Positions 51,758-59,594 of a stretch of 64,000 nt of DNA are shown one piece after another. Within the stretch, counting starts at the first letter, position 1. Each line of letters begins with the position of its first letter. Under the pieces are notes generated by a model. It made no database searches. It saw only the letters and a list, made by a program, of their open reading frames with translations, and was not told the origin of the DNA. The stretch is from Chitinophaga vietnamensis. Lineage in GTDB: Bacteria; Bacteroidota; Bacteroidia; Chitinophagales; Chitinophagaceae. The position numbers were made by a program, and so were the translations under genes. The stretch covers positions 682,001 through 746,000 of the forward strand of contig NZ_CABHMS010000001.1 of assembly GCF_902167635.1 (NCBI RefSeq). Direction: 5' to 3'.

Positions 51758-52633
51758 ATGAAAAAAATATGTCTCTTCCCACTCGTCATATCTTCCATCA
51801 CCACCTTCGCGCAACAATCGCTGCAAGCACGTTTGCAGGAAGTGGCAGCTACCATCAAAGGAAAAACAGGCGTATATGCTGAAGTGCTGGAAACCGGCGA
51901 TACTGCTTCATTACACGCTACTACACACTACCCGATGCAGAGCGTATATAAGTTCCCGATTGCGCTGGCCATCCTGCAAGAGGTGGATAAAGGCCGCTTG
52001 CGGCTCGATCAGCCGGTGCAGATACGGAAATCAGTACTGACCTTGCATGGACACAGTCCTATCCGGGATTCCTTTCCCGAGGGCACTACCATGCCGCTCC
52101 GCGAAGTGCTGCGTTACAATACCTGTGAAAGCGACGGTACCGCCTGCGATGTATTGCTAGGCCTGCTCGGCGGCACGCGCAATGCCGAAAAAGCAATACA
52201 TGCATTGGGCGTTCGCGATATCGCAATTGCCACTACAGAAAAAGTGCAGATGGAAGATGAACTGGTGCAATACCGCAACTGGTGCACACCGGCCGCCATG
52301 GCGCAATTGCTACGCATCTTCTATACTAAAAATATATTATCGCCCGCCAGCAAGGCCTTGCTCATCAAGGATATGACAGAAACGCCCGTAGGGCTCAAAC
52401 GCCTGAAAGGCGAGCTGCCACCCGGCACTACTGTGGTGCATAAAACGGGTACTTCTAATACCGTACAAGGACTTACCCGCGCCACGAATGATGTGGGCAT
52501 CATCACCCTGCCCAATGGAAAACATCTGGCCATCGCGGTGTTTGTGTCGGATGCCTATGGCAGCACGGCCGAGCGGGAAGGTATCATTGCGCAGATGGCG
52601 AGGCTGTGTTTCGATGCGTTTACATCGCGCTGA
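51758..52633 (+). CDS. Class A beta-lactamase, subclass A2-like
   Basis: 291 residues from the ATG at 51758, signal peptide about 1-19 (ending TTFAQ). The active site is complete: S62-V-Y-K65 (SxxK), S125-D126-G127 in place of the usual SDN, a Glu-containing omega loop before QYRNWCTP, and K229-T-G231. The SDG variant, the YRNW.TP stretch and the length fit the Bacteroidota A2 subclass (CfxA, CblA, PER relatives). It should hydrolyse penicillins and probably cephalosporins in the periplasm; the spectrum is not predictable. Its last 14 bp overlap the convergent GH36 gene. Confidence 0.92.
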   Translation: MKKICLFPLVISSITTFAQQSLQARLQEVAATIKGKTGVYAEVLETGDTASLHATTHYPMQSVYKFPIALAILQEVDKGRLRLDQPVQIRKSVLTLHGHSPIRDSFPEGTTMPLREVLRYNTCESDGTACDVLLGLLGGTRNAEKAIHALGVRDIAIATTEKVQMEDELVQYRNWCTPAAMAQLLRIFYTKNILSPASKALLIKDMTETPVGLKRLKGELPPGTTVVHKTGTSNTVQGLTRATNDVGIITLPNGKHLAIAVFVSDAYGSTAEREGIIAQMARLCFDAFTSR

Positions 52634-54803
52634 TACGTAGCACCACACTGCTTCTGCGCGCGCTCACTTCCGGATTGAAACCCACTTTCATCAGGAAATC
52701 GCCGGAATAAGTGGGTGCGTTGTTGATGGGAGAAATAGTACCGGGATAAAGATTGATCTCTTCGATACGATATTGTTTGGCCGGATCAAGACCTTGCATT
52801 TTGATGGGAAGGCCGATGGTGGTGGAGAAGGTAGTGGCCACGAAATAATTGAATACGATGGCCTGTGTTTTATCGCTGCTTACATAGGCCATGGATGCGG
52901 TTTTCTCCTTGTATGGATCTTGCAGGCGGTATTGTTCTCCATGCCATACGATGTCTTTTATACTATTATAAGTTTGTACGGCTTGCTGGCAGAACTGAAG
53001 GTCCTGTGGCGTGAGTTCATTTACACGGATATCAAATCCGAGTTTGCCCATCATGGCTACATCCGTTTTGAATTTAATGGGTTGTTTGCCCATATCGGTC
53101 ACGTGGTTGTCCAGGGCGATGGAGGGGAAGTAGTAAGAATATTCCCACTGTATGAAGATGCGGTCGAAAGCATTGGTATTATCGCTGGGCCAGCATTCTG
53201 TGAAATACTTGAGCGCGCCGTAATCCACGCGGGAACCACCGCCGGCACAGAGCATCATGGGTACCTGCGGATGCCTGGCACGTATCTTTTCCAGGATGTG
53301 ATAGAAGCCTTGTACGTATTCGATATAAAAATGATCCTGGTTTTTCAGGTAAGGAGAATGCGCGTTATAGATGAGCGAATTACAATCCCATTTGATAAAT
53401 GCCAGCGCTGGTATATCGTTGAAAAGCCCGTCTACCGTGCGGTAGATGAAATCCTGCACAGCGGGGTTCGCAAGATCGAGTACCAGTTGATTGCGCATAT
53501 AGTATTCTTTTCTGCCGGGTTCGCGGATCACCCAGTCGGGATGTTTTTCATACAGTTCGCTGCGCGGGTTCACCATTTCGGGTTCTATCCAGATACCGAA
53601 TTTAACGTCTGTGGCGCTGGCTTCCTTTGATAGCGCTGTGAAGCCATTCTTCAATTTTTGTTTGTTGGGCTGCCAGTCGCCCAGGCCGCCTTTGTCGTTG
53701 TTACGCGGATATTTGTTGCCAAACCAGCCATCATCGAGCAGGAACACATCTACGCCGAGCTTTTTGGTATCGTGCAGGAGTGCGTTGAGTTTGGCCTCAT
53801 CGAAATCAAAGTAGGTAGTTTCCCAGTTGTTAAGCAGGGTAGATCTTTCTCCCTGGCCATTGAGCAGCTGGTAGTTCCTGGCCCATTGCTGGAGGTGACG
53901 GCTCGCTGCGCCTTTCCCTTGGGCAGAATAGGTGAAGATGAATTTAGGCGTAACGAAAGCCTGACCAGGCGCCAGCGTATAGTTGGAAGCATAGTTGTTG
54001 ATGCCCGCGGTGATGCGCAGATAGTTTTCATCGAAGGTTTCAAAATCGATGCGGAAATTACCGCTCCATGCCAGGGTGCCTGCGATCACTTCGCCTGTTT
54101 CTTCGGTTGCCGGATGGTTGAGCGATACCATGAATGAAGAAGATTGCAGCAGGTTGGCGCGTGCGCCCAGTTTGGAATCCAGCGTGAGGATACCGGGCGG
54201 CAAGGCTGCTTCATAAGCGTTCATCTCCCGTCCCCAGCCGCTGTGGTGGCTCTTGAGATAAAATGCTTGCGCCCCCAGCGTGAGATTGGCGGAAGCATAT
54301 TTATTCAGTACTACATTCCCTTTTTCATGGTGCTGGATCACTGTCCATGCCTCGATCACATCTTCCCTGGAATAGGACTGATAGTACAGGGTTACCTGTA
54401 GATGATATACGGGGTCTTCCAGTCGTATAGCCGTTAACGTTTGGTTGTCATCGATCCTGTTCACCGTATGTGATACGTAATGCAATGCGGTGGATTTATC
54501 GCCATTGCTGTGTGTAAGGGCCAGTGCGGGTTCCAGCAGGTGAAGCGATCCGGCGGCAGTATAGGCTTCGTGTTTGTTGAGGAGGTCGTCGTTGCCGGGT
54601 TTGAATTTGTCAAGCCCGTGTATGTACGCATATTCGGCGTTGCTGCCGAGCTTCGGCCCGAAATAGGCGAGCAGCAGGGAGCTGTCTGCGTCGGTTTGTA
54701 AAGACAGCGCCGTATGGCTGGTTGTTATATTGATCGTTGTTTGTGCGGTAGTGGCAAAGGTGATTGTAACCAGACATATTGTTAGCAGAGAAATGAGTTT
54801 CAT
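52620..54803 (-). CDS. GH36 alpha-galactosidase
   Basis: 727 residues with a signal peptide (about 1-20, ending TTAQT). N-terminal beta-supersandwich (about 25-320), then the (beta/alpha)8 barrel: DVFLLDDGWFGNKYPRNND, KFGIWIEPEMVNPRS, the nucleophile Asp in AFIKWDCNSLI and the acid/base Asp in ECWPSDNTNAFDRI. The C-terminal beta domain ends in SARRSSVVLRISAM. It removes terminal alpha-1,6-galactose from raffinose-type sugars or galactomannan in the periplasm. It stands alone, with no susCD beside it. Confidence 0.94.
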   Translation of the reverse strand: MKLISLLTICLVTITFATTAQTTINITTSHTALSLQTDADSSLLLAYFGPKLGSNAEYAYIHGLDKFKPGNDDLLNKHEAYTAAGSLHLLEPALALTHSNGDKSTALHYVSHTVNRIDDNQTLTAIRLEDPVYHLQVTLYYQSYSREDVIEAWTVIQHHEKGNVVLNKYASANLTLGAQAFYLKSHHSGWGREMNAYEAALPPGILTLDSKLGARANLLQSSSFMVSLNHPATEETGEVIAGTLAWSGNFRIDFETFDENYLRITAGINNYASNYTLAPGQAFVTPKFIFTYSAQGKGAASRHLQQWARNYQLLNGQGERSTLLNNWETTYFDFDEAKLNALLHDTKKLGVDVFLLDDGWFGNKYPRNNDKGGLGDWQPNKQKLKNGFTALSKEASATDVKFGIWIEPEMVNPRSELYEKHPDWVIREPGRKEYYMRNQLVLDLANPAVQDFIYRTVDGLFNDIPALAFIKWDCNSLIYNAHSPYLKNQDHFYIEYVQGFYHILEKIRARHPQVPMMLCAGGGSRVDYGALKYFTECWPSDNTNAFDRIFIQWEYSYYFPSIALDNHVTDMGKQPIKFKTDVAMMGKLGFDIRVNELTPQDLQFCQQAVQTYNSIKDIVWHGEQYRLQDPYKEKTASMAYVSSDKTQAIVFNYFVATTFSTTIGLPIKMQGLDPAKQYRIEEINLYPGTISPINNAPTYSGDFLMKVGFNPEVSARRSSVVLRISAM

Positions 54804-54906
54804 AACGCAGGCAGCAGTTTAGTTTTATGAACAACTTGAGGGTTGTTTAGGATGACAAAAGTTCAATTATTTTTTGTTAAGTTCGTATATCATCCATCGA
54901 ATAACC

Positions 54907-55590
54907 ATGAGAAAAACTTTATTCGCCCTCTGTATGCTGTTATCCTCTGCTGCTTTCTCCCAGAAATCCGAGGCGCGGAAAGCGCTTGCTAAATACAAGA
55001 TCGACCCACATGTGCTGGATCAGCTCTCGGGGCGGCATACAGATGGTTACGCCTTCGACCTCAAAACCACCACAGTAGCCGATGGCACGCAGAAGGTAGA
55101 AATAGCGCGGCATGATCCCGCGAAAGCTAAAGAAGCGCAGTGGGCCCTTGTGAGCGTAAATGGCGGTCATCCTTCCGGCGATGACCAGAGCGCTTTCAGG
55201 AAAGCGCACGGCCAGCACATTCCGCCACAACGCCCGGATAGCAATACTTACAAGGTAGTGAAAGATGATGGCCACGAACTGGTGATCAGTTATCAATATG
55301 ATCCGGCATCGCTGGTATCGGATAATGCATTTCTGAAACAAAGCCAGGTAAAGTTGTTCTTCAATGTACAAACGGGGCGTCTGGTACGCTCGGAATCGGC
55401 CATCACCAAGCCTTTCAAGATCAAGCTGTTTTCCGGGGAACGTATGAACTCCGCTGCCAGTTATGTGTATATGGATAAGGAGCAGGTGTACCTGCCGGTA
55501 CACGAGGAGATCGCGATCACTTTAAGTTTGTTGGGCAGATCGATCACGATGCTGACGAAGAATGATTATTCCGGTTACCGGAAACCCTGA
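54907..55590 (+). CDS. Secreted protein of unknown function
   Basis: 227 residues from the ATG at 54907, which opens with a good signal peptide (MRKTLFALCMLLSSAAFSQK); an ATG 33 bases upstream is less likely. The mature part is mixed alpha/beta with no metal or catalytic motif seen. NVQTGRLVRSESAITKPFKI and AASYVYMDKEQVYLPVHEEI look like edge strands of a lipocalin- or outer-membrane-associated beta fold. No family recognised. It is convergent with the histidine kinase, seven bases between the stops. Confidence 0.65.
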   Translation: MRKTLFALCMLLSSAAFSQKSEARKALAKYKIDPHVLDQLSGRHTDGYAFDLKTTTVADGTQKVEIARHDPAKAKEAQWALVSVNGGHPSGDDQSAFRKAHGQHIPPQRPDSNTYKVVKDDGHELVISYQYDPASLVSDNAFLKQSQVKLFFNVQTGRLVRSESAITKPFKIKLFSGERMNSAASYVYMDKEQVYLPVHEEIAITLSLLGRSITMLTKNDYSGYRKP

Positions 55591-55597
55591 TGCCGCC

Positions 55598-57070
55598 TTA
55601 CGCTACGGCAGGCAATTGAAAATGAAACGTGCTCCCTGTGCCAGGCGCACTTTTCAGATGAATGCTCACCTGATGCAGGTCCAGTATCTTCTTTACGATG
55701 GCCAGCCCGAGGCCCATGCCATCGCTGCGTTCGCCGGAGGCGGGCAATTGTTTGTAACGTTCAAAGATGTGCGGCTGATCATCCGGATGGATGCCAATGC
55801 CATTGTCGGATACGGCTATTTCCACACCGTTGGCTTTCTGTTGCAGGGTGACGATGATGCGGCCGCCCGGCGGTGTAAATTTCAGTGCATTGTCCAGCAG
55901 GTTGCGGATCACACGTTCTACCAGTGCAATGTCTGCAAACACAGGCGGGAGGCTGGCTGGCGCCTGTATCTCCAAAGTGATCCGTTCCTGTTTCGCCAGG
56001 ATCTGATACTGCATCATCACATCCGATACCAGTTCATTCAGCAGGAATACTTCTTTCACAGGCTTTACCTGGTTGGCTTCCAGCTTGGCGTATTCAAATA
56101 GCTGGCCGATAAGATTGGATAATTTATTGGAGGTGGAATAGATGATATCCAGGTATTTTTTGCGGGTGGCTTCGGCCAGGTCATTGCCTTTGATGATGAG
56201 GGTTTCGATATAGCCCTGCATAATGGCCAAAGGGTTCCGCAAGTCGTGGGAAACGTTGGCGATCAGCTCTTGTCTCAGTTTATCCGTTGCCGTTATCTTT
56301 TCAATATTATCTACGATCACATCTGCCATTTCATTGAAAGTGGAAGTAAGCAGGCCGATATCGCCGCCTGCATGCCCCGTGATACGCGCGCTGAGGTCGC
56401 CCTCTTTGAAACGCCTTACTACTGCGGCGATCCGCGAGATGCTGCCAGTGATCAGGAAGAAGGTGATCAGCCCTACCAGGCAGGCCACGCCCAGTGTTAC
56501 AAAAAAGAGGGTAGAGCCAAGGCTGAACAGGAAATTATTGGTCAGGGCTGCAATGGCTTCATCCTGTTTTTCGCTGGCGAGGATCGCATATACGTAGCCG
56601 GATAGCCGCTTGTTTTCATATACCGGCGCCGCAGAAAAAATACTCTGGCGTGCAGGGTTCTTGGGATTATCGCCGGAGATATAATTCTTGCCGCCTTCAC
56701 TGATAAATTTTTTCACCGGCGCAAGATCTACGGTGTATCGTTTCACGGTTTTATCCGGCACTACAAAATCTGTGATCTTGCCGCTGGTATCCAGCAAATA
56801 TACTTCCACGCTGGGGTTGATCACCATGATGGAGTGGATGATATCATGTGTAACGAGCGTATCAGGTTTGCCATTTTTAATAGGTGGTGCAAATTCCACG
56901 AGATGCTGCGCTGTAGAACCATACAGCTGCTGATTGGCTTCATTGAAATATTTACGGGAAACATTGGAAGCGATAAATACATACACAATCCCCAGGATGA
57001 TGAGCAGTGCGGTGAAAGCGGCTGCTATCTTCCAGAACATCCTGTTGCCACTGAGCGTTTTTACAGTCAT
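55598..57070 (-). CDS. Sensor histidine kinase
   Basis: 490 residues. Membrane segments at about 12-34 and 181-207 enclose a periplasmic sensor domain of about 145 residues. HAMP domain about 205-255, HisKA with the phospho-acceptor H275 in ANVSHDLRNPLA, and HATPase with the N box RNLLDNALKF, G1 VSDNGIGI and G2 GMGLGLAIV. It autophosphorylates and passes the phosphate to the response regulator encoded 11 bp upstream. The signal is unknown. The gene order regulator-then-kinase is usual for OmpR-type pairs. Confidence 0.94.
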   Translation of the reverse strand: MTVKTLSGNRMFWKIAAAFTALLIILGIVYVFIASNVSRKYFNEANQQLYGSTAQHLVEFAPPIKNGKPDTLVTHDIIHSIMVINPSVEVYLLDTSGKITDFVVPDKTVKRYTVDLAPVKKFISEGGKNYISGDNPKNPARQSIFSAAPVYENKRLSGYVYAILASEKQDEAIAALTNNFLFSLGSTLFFVTLGVACLVGLITFFLITGSISRIAAVVRRFKEGDLSARITGHAGGDIGLLTSTFNEMADVIVDNIEKITATDKLRQELIANVSHDLRNPLAIMQGYIETLIIKGNDLAEATRKKYLDIIYSTSNKLSNLIGQLFEYAKLEANQVKPVKEVFLLNELVSDVMMQYQILAKQERITLEIQAPASLPPVFADIALVERVIRNLLDNALKFTPPGGRIIVTLQQKANGVEIAVSDNGIGIHPDDQPHIFERYKQLPASGERSDGMGLGLAIVKKILDLHQVSIHLKSAPGTGSTFHFQLPAVA

Positions 57071-57081
57071 GACATCATCAT

Positions 57082-57783
57082 TTAAAGTTCTTCATTAAAC
57101 CGGTAGCCGATGCCCCAGGTGGTGAGAATGAACAGTGGACGGGAAATATCTTTCTCGATCTTTGAACGGAGCCGGTTGATGTGCGAATTGACAGTATGTT
57201 CATACCCTTCAAAATCATAGCCCCATACGAGATTCAGCAATTGTTTGCGGCTATAGCTTTTGCCGGGGTTGGAGGCCAGCAGGGCGAGGAGGTCAAATTC
57301 ACGGGGAGATAGATCTACGCGTTGATCTTCGATGCTTACCTTTCTTTTATCCATATCGATAGAGAGATGACCGAAGCGGATGTGCAGGGGATCGTGTTCA
57401 CTGGCGGCTGTTTGCGCCTCTTCATGCCGGCGGAAGATCACTTTCACCCTTGCGATGAATTCCCGTACACTGAAGGGTTTGGTGAGATAATCATCTGCGC
57501 CGGTCTCCAATCCCATTACCTTGTCGATCTCTTCCGATCTGGCGGTGAGCATCATCACCGGTGTGTGCCTGTCGGTCATGCGCAGGCGCCGGCACACTTC
57601 CATGCCGTTCATGCCGGGCAGCATCAGGTCGAGGATGATGAGATCGAAACGTTGTTTGGTAGCGATTTCCAGCGCTTTGTCGCCCTGGCGCTCGCAGGTA
57701 AGCTCGCAGGGAAAATCACCCAGGTGGATCATCAGTAGTTCAAGGATGTCCGGGTCATCTTCTATTATCAGCACTTTCTTCAT
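57082..57783 (-). CDS. OmpR-family response regulator
   Basis: 233 residues from the ATG at 57783 (MKKVLIIEDD); the frame stays open upstream for 62 codons, but that part overlaps the divergent spondin gene and is not receiver-like. Receiver domain about 1-120 with the phospho-acceptor D52 in IILDLMLPGMNG and the acidic D9/D10 pair. Winged-helix DNA-binding domain about 135-230 (LSPREFDLLALLASNPGK, YEHTVNSHINRLRSKIE). It pairs with the kinase encoded next. Its closest divergent neighbour is the spondin-domain lipoprotein gene, a candidate target. Confidence 0.94.
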   Translation of the reverse strand: MKKVLIIEDDPDILELLMIHLGDFPCELTCERQGDKALEIATKQRFDLIILDLMLPGMNGMEVCRRLRMTDRHTPVMMLTARSEEIDKVMGLETGADDYLTKPFSVREFIARVKVIFRRHEEAQTAASEHDPLHIRFGHLSIDMDKRKVSIEDQRVDLSPREFDLLALLASNPGKSYSRKQLLNLVWGYDFEGYEHTVNSHINRLRSKIEKDISRPLFILTTWGIGYRFNEEL

Positions 57784-57901
57784 GAAACAAAAATCTGGTT
57801 TTTTCAAATGCAAAGCACGCCGTGATACTTTTGTTATAATTCTGCAACCGTTTTGGGATAAGAAAGTAATTGTTTTGTAGCTGTTAAACAAAACTATTGT
57901 T

Positions 57902-59182
57902 ATGAAAGCAGTTAACCTTTCTATCGCTGCGGCTATGGCAGGTATCCTTACGGCAGCTTCTTCCTGCAAGGATGATAATACGATGATGCCACCGGATATG
58001 CCTTATACATTCAAGGTGGATAATGTGCAACAGGTGCAACCCTTTGTGGAAACAGGCACTTTCAAAGGCGAGGGTACGCCGCCGGTGATCAGGCCCGGAC
58101 AAAGTGTGAGCGTTACTTTCTCGGCAGGCAAAGGGCAGGCGGTGAGCTTTGCCACCATGTACGGCTGGAGCAATGATCTTTTCTTTGCGCCCGCTAATCC
58201 GGGTATTGCATTGTATGATGCGAGCGGCAATCCTGTGGAAGGTGATGTGTCTTCACAGATCAGGTTATGGGATAATGGCAGCAAGATCAACCAGATGCCT
58301 GGCGCTTCCAATCCCCATAACAGCGCGGATCAGAACGGGGTGGTAATGGAAGTGAATGGCACCGATGCACAGGGATTTTCTTATCTCCCTGCCAGCAAGC
58401 TGGTAAATGCATCGCTGAAGTATAATCAAAACTCCACGTTTACGCTTACCATCACCAATGTTTCCGGCGGTACTGCCAATGAAACGCCGATCAGTCCGGG
58501 TGTATGGGTGATCTCTAATTTCCTGGGCGGCGCGCTCCTGAATAAAACACCTTTATACACGGCCGGACAGCCCACTGCCAACGGTTTGCAGCCGCTCGCC
58601 GAAAAAGGCGACAACAGCGTGCTGGCCGCTTACCTGAACGCACATACGCAGGTAGCCACTGGCTTGTCGCCGGTAGTAGTAGTGGTATACAATGGCAACA
58701 ATAAACCCATCTTCACACAAGGAGCTGTTGATCCCGGTAATGGTCTTGCCGATCTGTCGCAGGAAGGCAATCAAACAAACCTGGTTGGCAACCTGAAAAA
58801 GGCCGCAGGCGTGAAGTACGTATATGTGCTTTCGCCATCCGACAAACCCGTTACGCCCGGTAATAACGCCCAGGTGCAGATACAGGCCGCTGCCGGCGAC
58901 AAGATCGCTTTTGCCACCATGTTTGGCAGCAGTAATAACTGGTTCTTTGCCTTTGACGATATGGGCGTACCGGCCAGCAGTAGCGGCGACCTTACCGGCA
59001 ATGTGAAACTATGGAACGATGGTACGGAAATAGACGAGTATCCCGGCGCAGGCAATCATCAGCCACAATTCAATCCGGGGGCTAAAAACCCCACCAGCAA
59101 GCCTGTTGCGGAAGTGGACCGGACCATGTATGCTACTTTGCCGGGAGTGAAGGATGTGATCAGGGTGACCTTGAGTAAATAA
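57902..59182 (+). CDS. Spondin-domain lipoprotein with two tandem domains
   Basis: 426 residues. Lipoprotein signal ending in LTAASSC (acylated Cys about 22). Two spondin_N-like domains are visible as internal repeats: about 35-205 (TFKVDNVQQVQPFVETGTFK, GKGQAVSFATMYGWSNDLFF, LYDASG, IRLWDNGSKINQMPGAS) and about 220-425 (PVVVVVYNGNN, AAGDKIAFATMFGSSNNWFF, VKLWNDGTEIDEYPGAGN). Spondin folds bind partner proteins or membranes in animals; in Bacteroidota they are secreted or surface proteins of unknown role. It is divergent from a two-component system (118 bp between starts) and is followed by a strong hairpin. TACTTTTG at 57826-57833 may be its -7 box. Confidence 0.85.
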   Translation: MKAVNLSIAAAMAGILTAASSCKDDNTMMPPDMPYTFKVDNVQQVQPFVETGTFKGEGTPPVIRPGQSVSVTFSAGKGQAVSFATMYGWSNDLFFAPANPGIALYDASGNPVEGDVSSQIRLWDNGSKINQMPGASNPHNSADQNGVVMEVNGTDAQGFSYLPASKLVNASLKYNQNSTFTLTITNVSGGTANETPISPGVWVISNFLGGALLNKTPLYTAGQPTANGLQPLAEKGDNSVLAAYLNAHTQVATGLSPVVVVVYNGNNKPIFTQGAVDPGNGLADLSQEGNQTNLVGNLKKAAGVKYVYVLSPSDKPVTPGNNAQVQIQAAAGDKIAFATMFGSSNNWFFAFDDMGVPASSSGDLTGNVKLWNDGTEIDEYPGAGNHQPQFNPGAKNPTSKPVAEVDRTMYATLPGVKDVIRVTLSK

Positions 59183-59185
59183 CAC

Positions 59186-59218
59186 AACAAAGCAGCGCAT
59201 AGCCTGCGCTGCTTTGTT
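59186..59218. terminator. Hairpin terminator after the spondin gene
   Basis: Perfect 14-bp arms AACAAAGCAGCGCA / TGCGCTGCTTTGTT around a five-base loop, four bases after the spondin stop codon. It also lies 13 bp past the stop of the convergent lanthipeptide-like gene and may end both transcripts. Confidence 0.85.
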
Positions 59219-59230
59219 ACATTAGTTTGC

Positions 59231-59392
59231 TTAACAGAAATAGCCATTCCTGCGGGCATCTTCATCACAACCGATAAAGGTGTGATAAGAAACTTTACCT
59301 CCTGAATGTGGCTTTTGTTCATTCAGCGAGCCGAGAGTGGTTTTGTCGAGTGTCAGTTTTTTCTTCGTCAAGGAGATTTTTTTCTTTTTCAT
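59231..59392 (-). CDS. Class I lanthipeptide-like precursor peptide (pinensin-type leader)
   Basis: 53 residues. The leader starts MKKKKISLTKKKLTLDKTTL and continues GSLNEQKP; the KKKISL start and the LxLDKTTLxxLN box are the hallmark of Bacteroidota class I lanthipeptide precursors, first known from pinensin of Chitinophaga pinensis. A HSGG stretch ends the likely leader. The core KVSYHTFIGCDEDARRNGYF ends in a final Cys, giving Ser/Thr plus two Cys for lanthionine rings. No LanB, LanC, protease or transporter gene is in the window, so any processing enzymes would lie elsewhere. It is convergent with the spondin gene and ~200 bp after GH2, with an inverted repeat between. Confidence 0.75.
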   Translation of the reverse strand: MKKKKISLTKKKLTLDKTTLGSLNEQKPHSGGKVSYHTFIGCDEDARRNGYFC

Positions 59393-59516
59393 GTTTCATA
59401 ACATTTAATGGTAAAGCAATGGACTATCAGAAAGAATGATCTCTTTCTGAAAAACTTGAAATAATGTAATACTTGTGGAAAACGTCGGGTTATGGGTTAC
59501 AGGTTAATGGGTTATT

Positions 59517-59594
59517 TAGTTATTTGGATATTTTATTATTTGGCTATTTGAAGATAACCGAAAATAGCCAAATAATAAAATATCCAAATAATTA
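59517..59594. repeat. Inverted repeat overlapping the GH2 stop codon (IR-6)
   Basis: Arms of about 32 bp with one mismatch, composed of TTATTTGGATATTTTATTATTT-like words related to the element at 44283, with a ~14-base central region. The right arm ends in the TAA stop codon of the minus-strand GH2 gene. On that strand it would be the first structure transcribed after GH2 and before the lanthipeptide-like gene. Confidence 0.9.

Noticed and set aside
51758-52633. Metallo-beta-lactamase or penicillin-binding protein for the gene beside the monooxygenase
   Set aside because: SxxK, SDG and KTG motifs with 291 residues and a signal peptide fit a class A serine beta-lactamase; no HxHxDH motif is present.
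57784-57969. N-terminal extension of the response regulator
   Set aside because: The 62 extra codons overlap the start of the divergent spondin gene and show no receiver-domain sequence; MKKVLIIEDD is the standard start.
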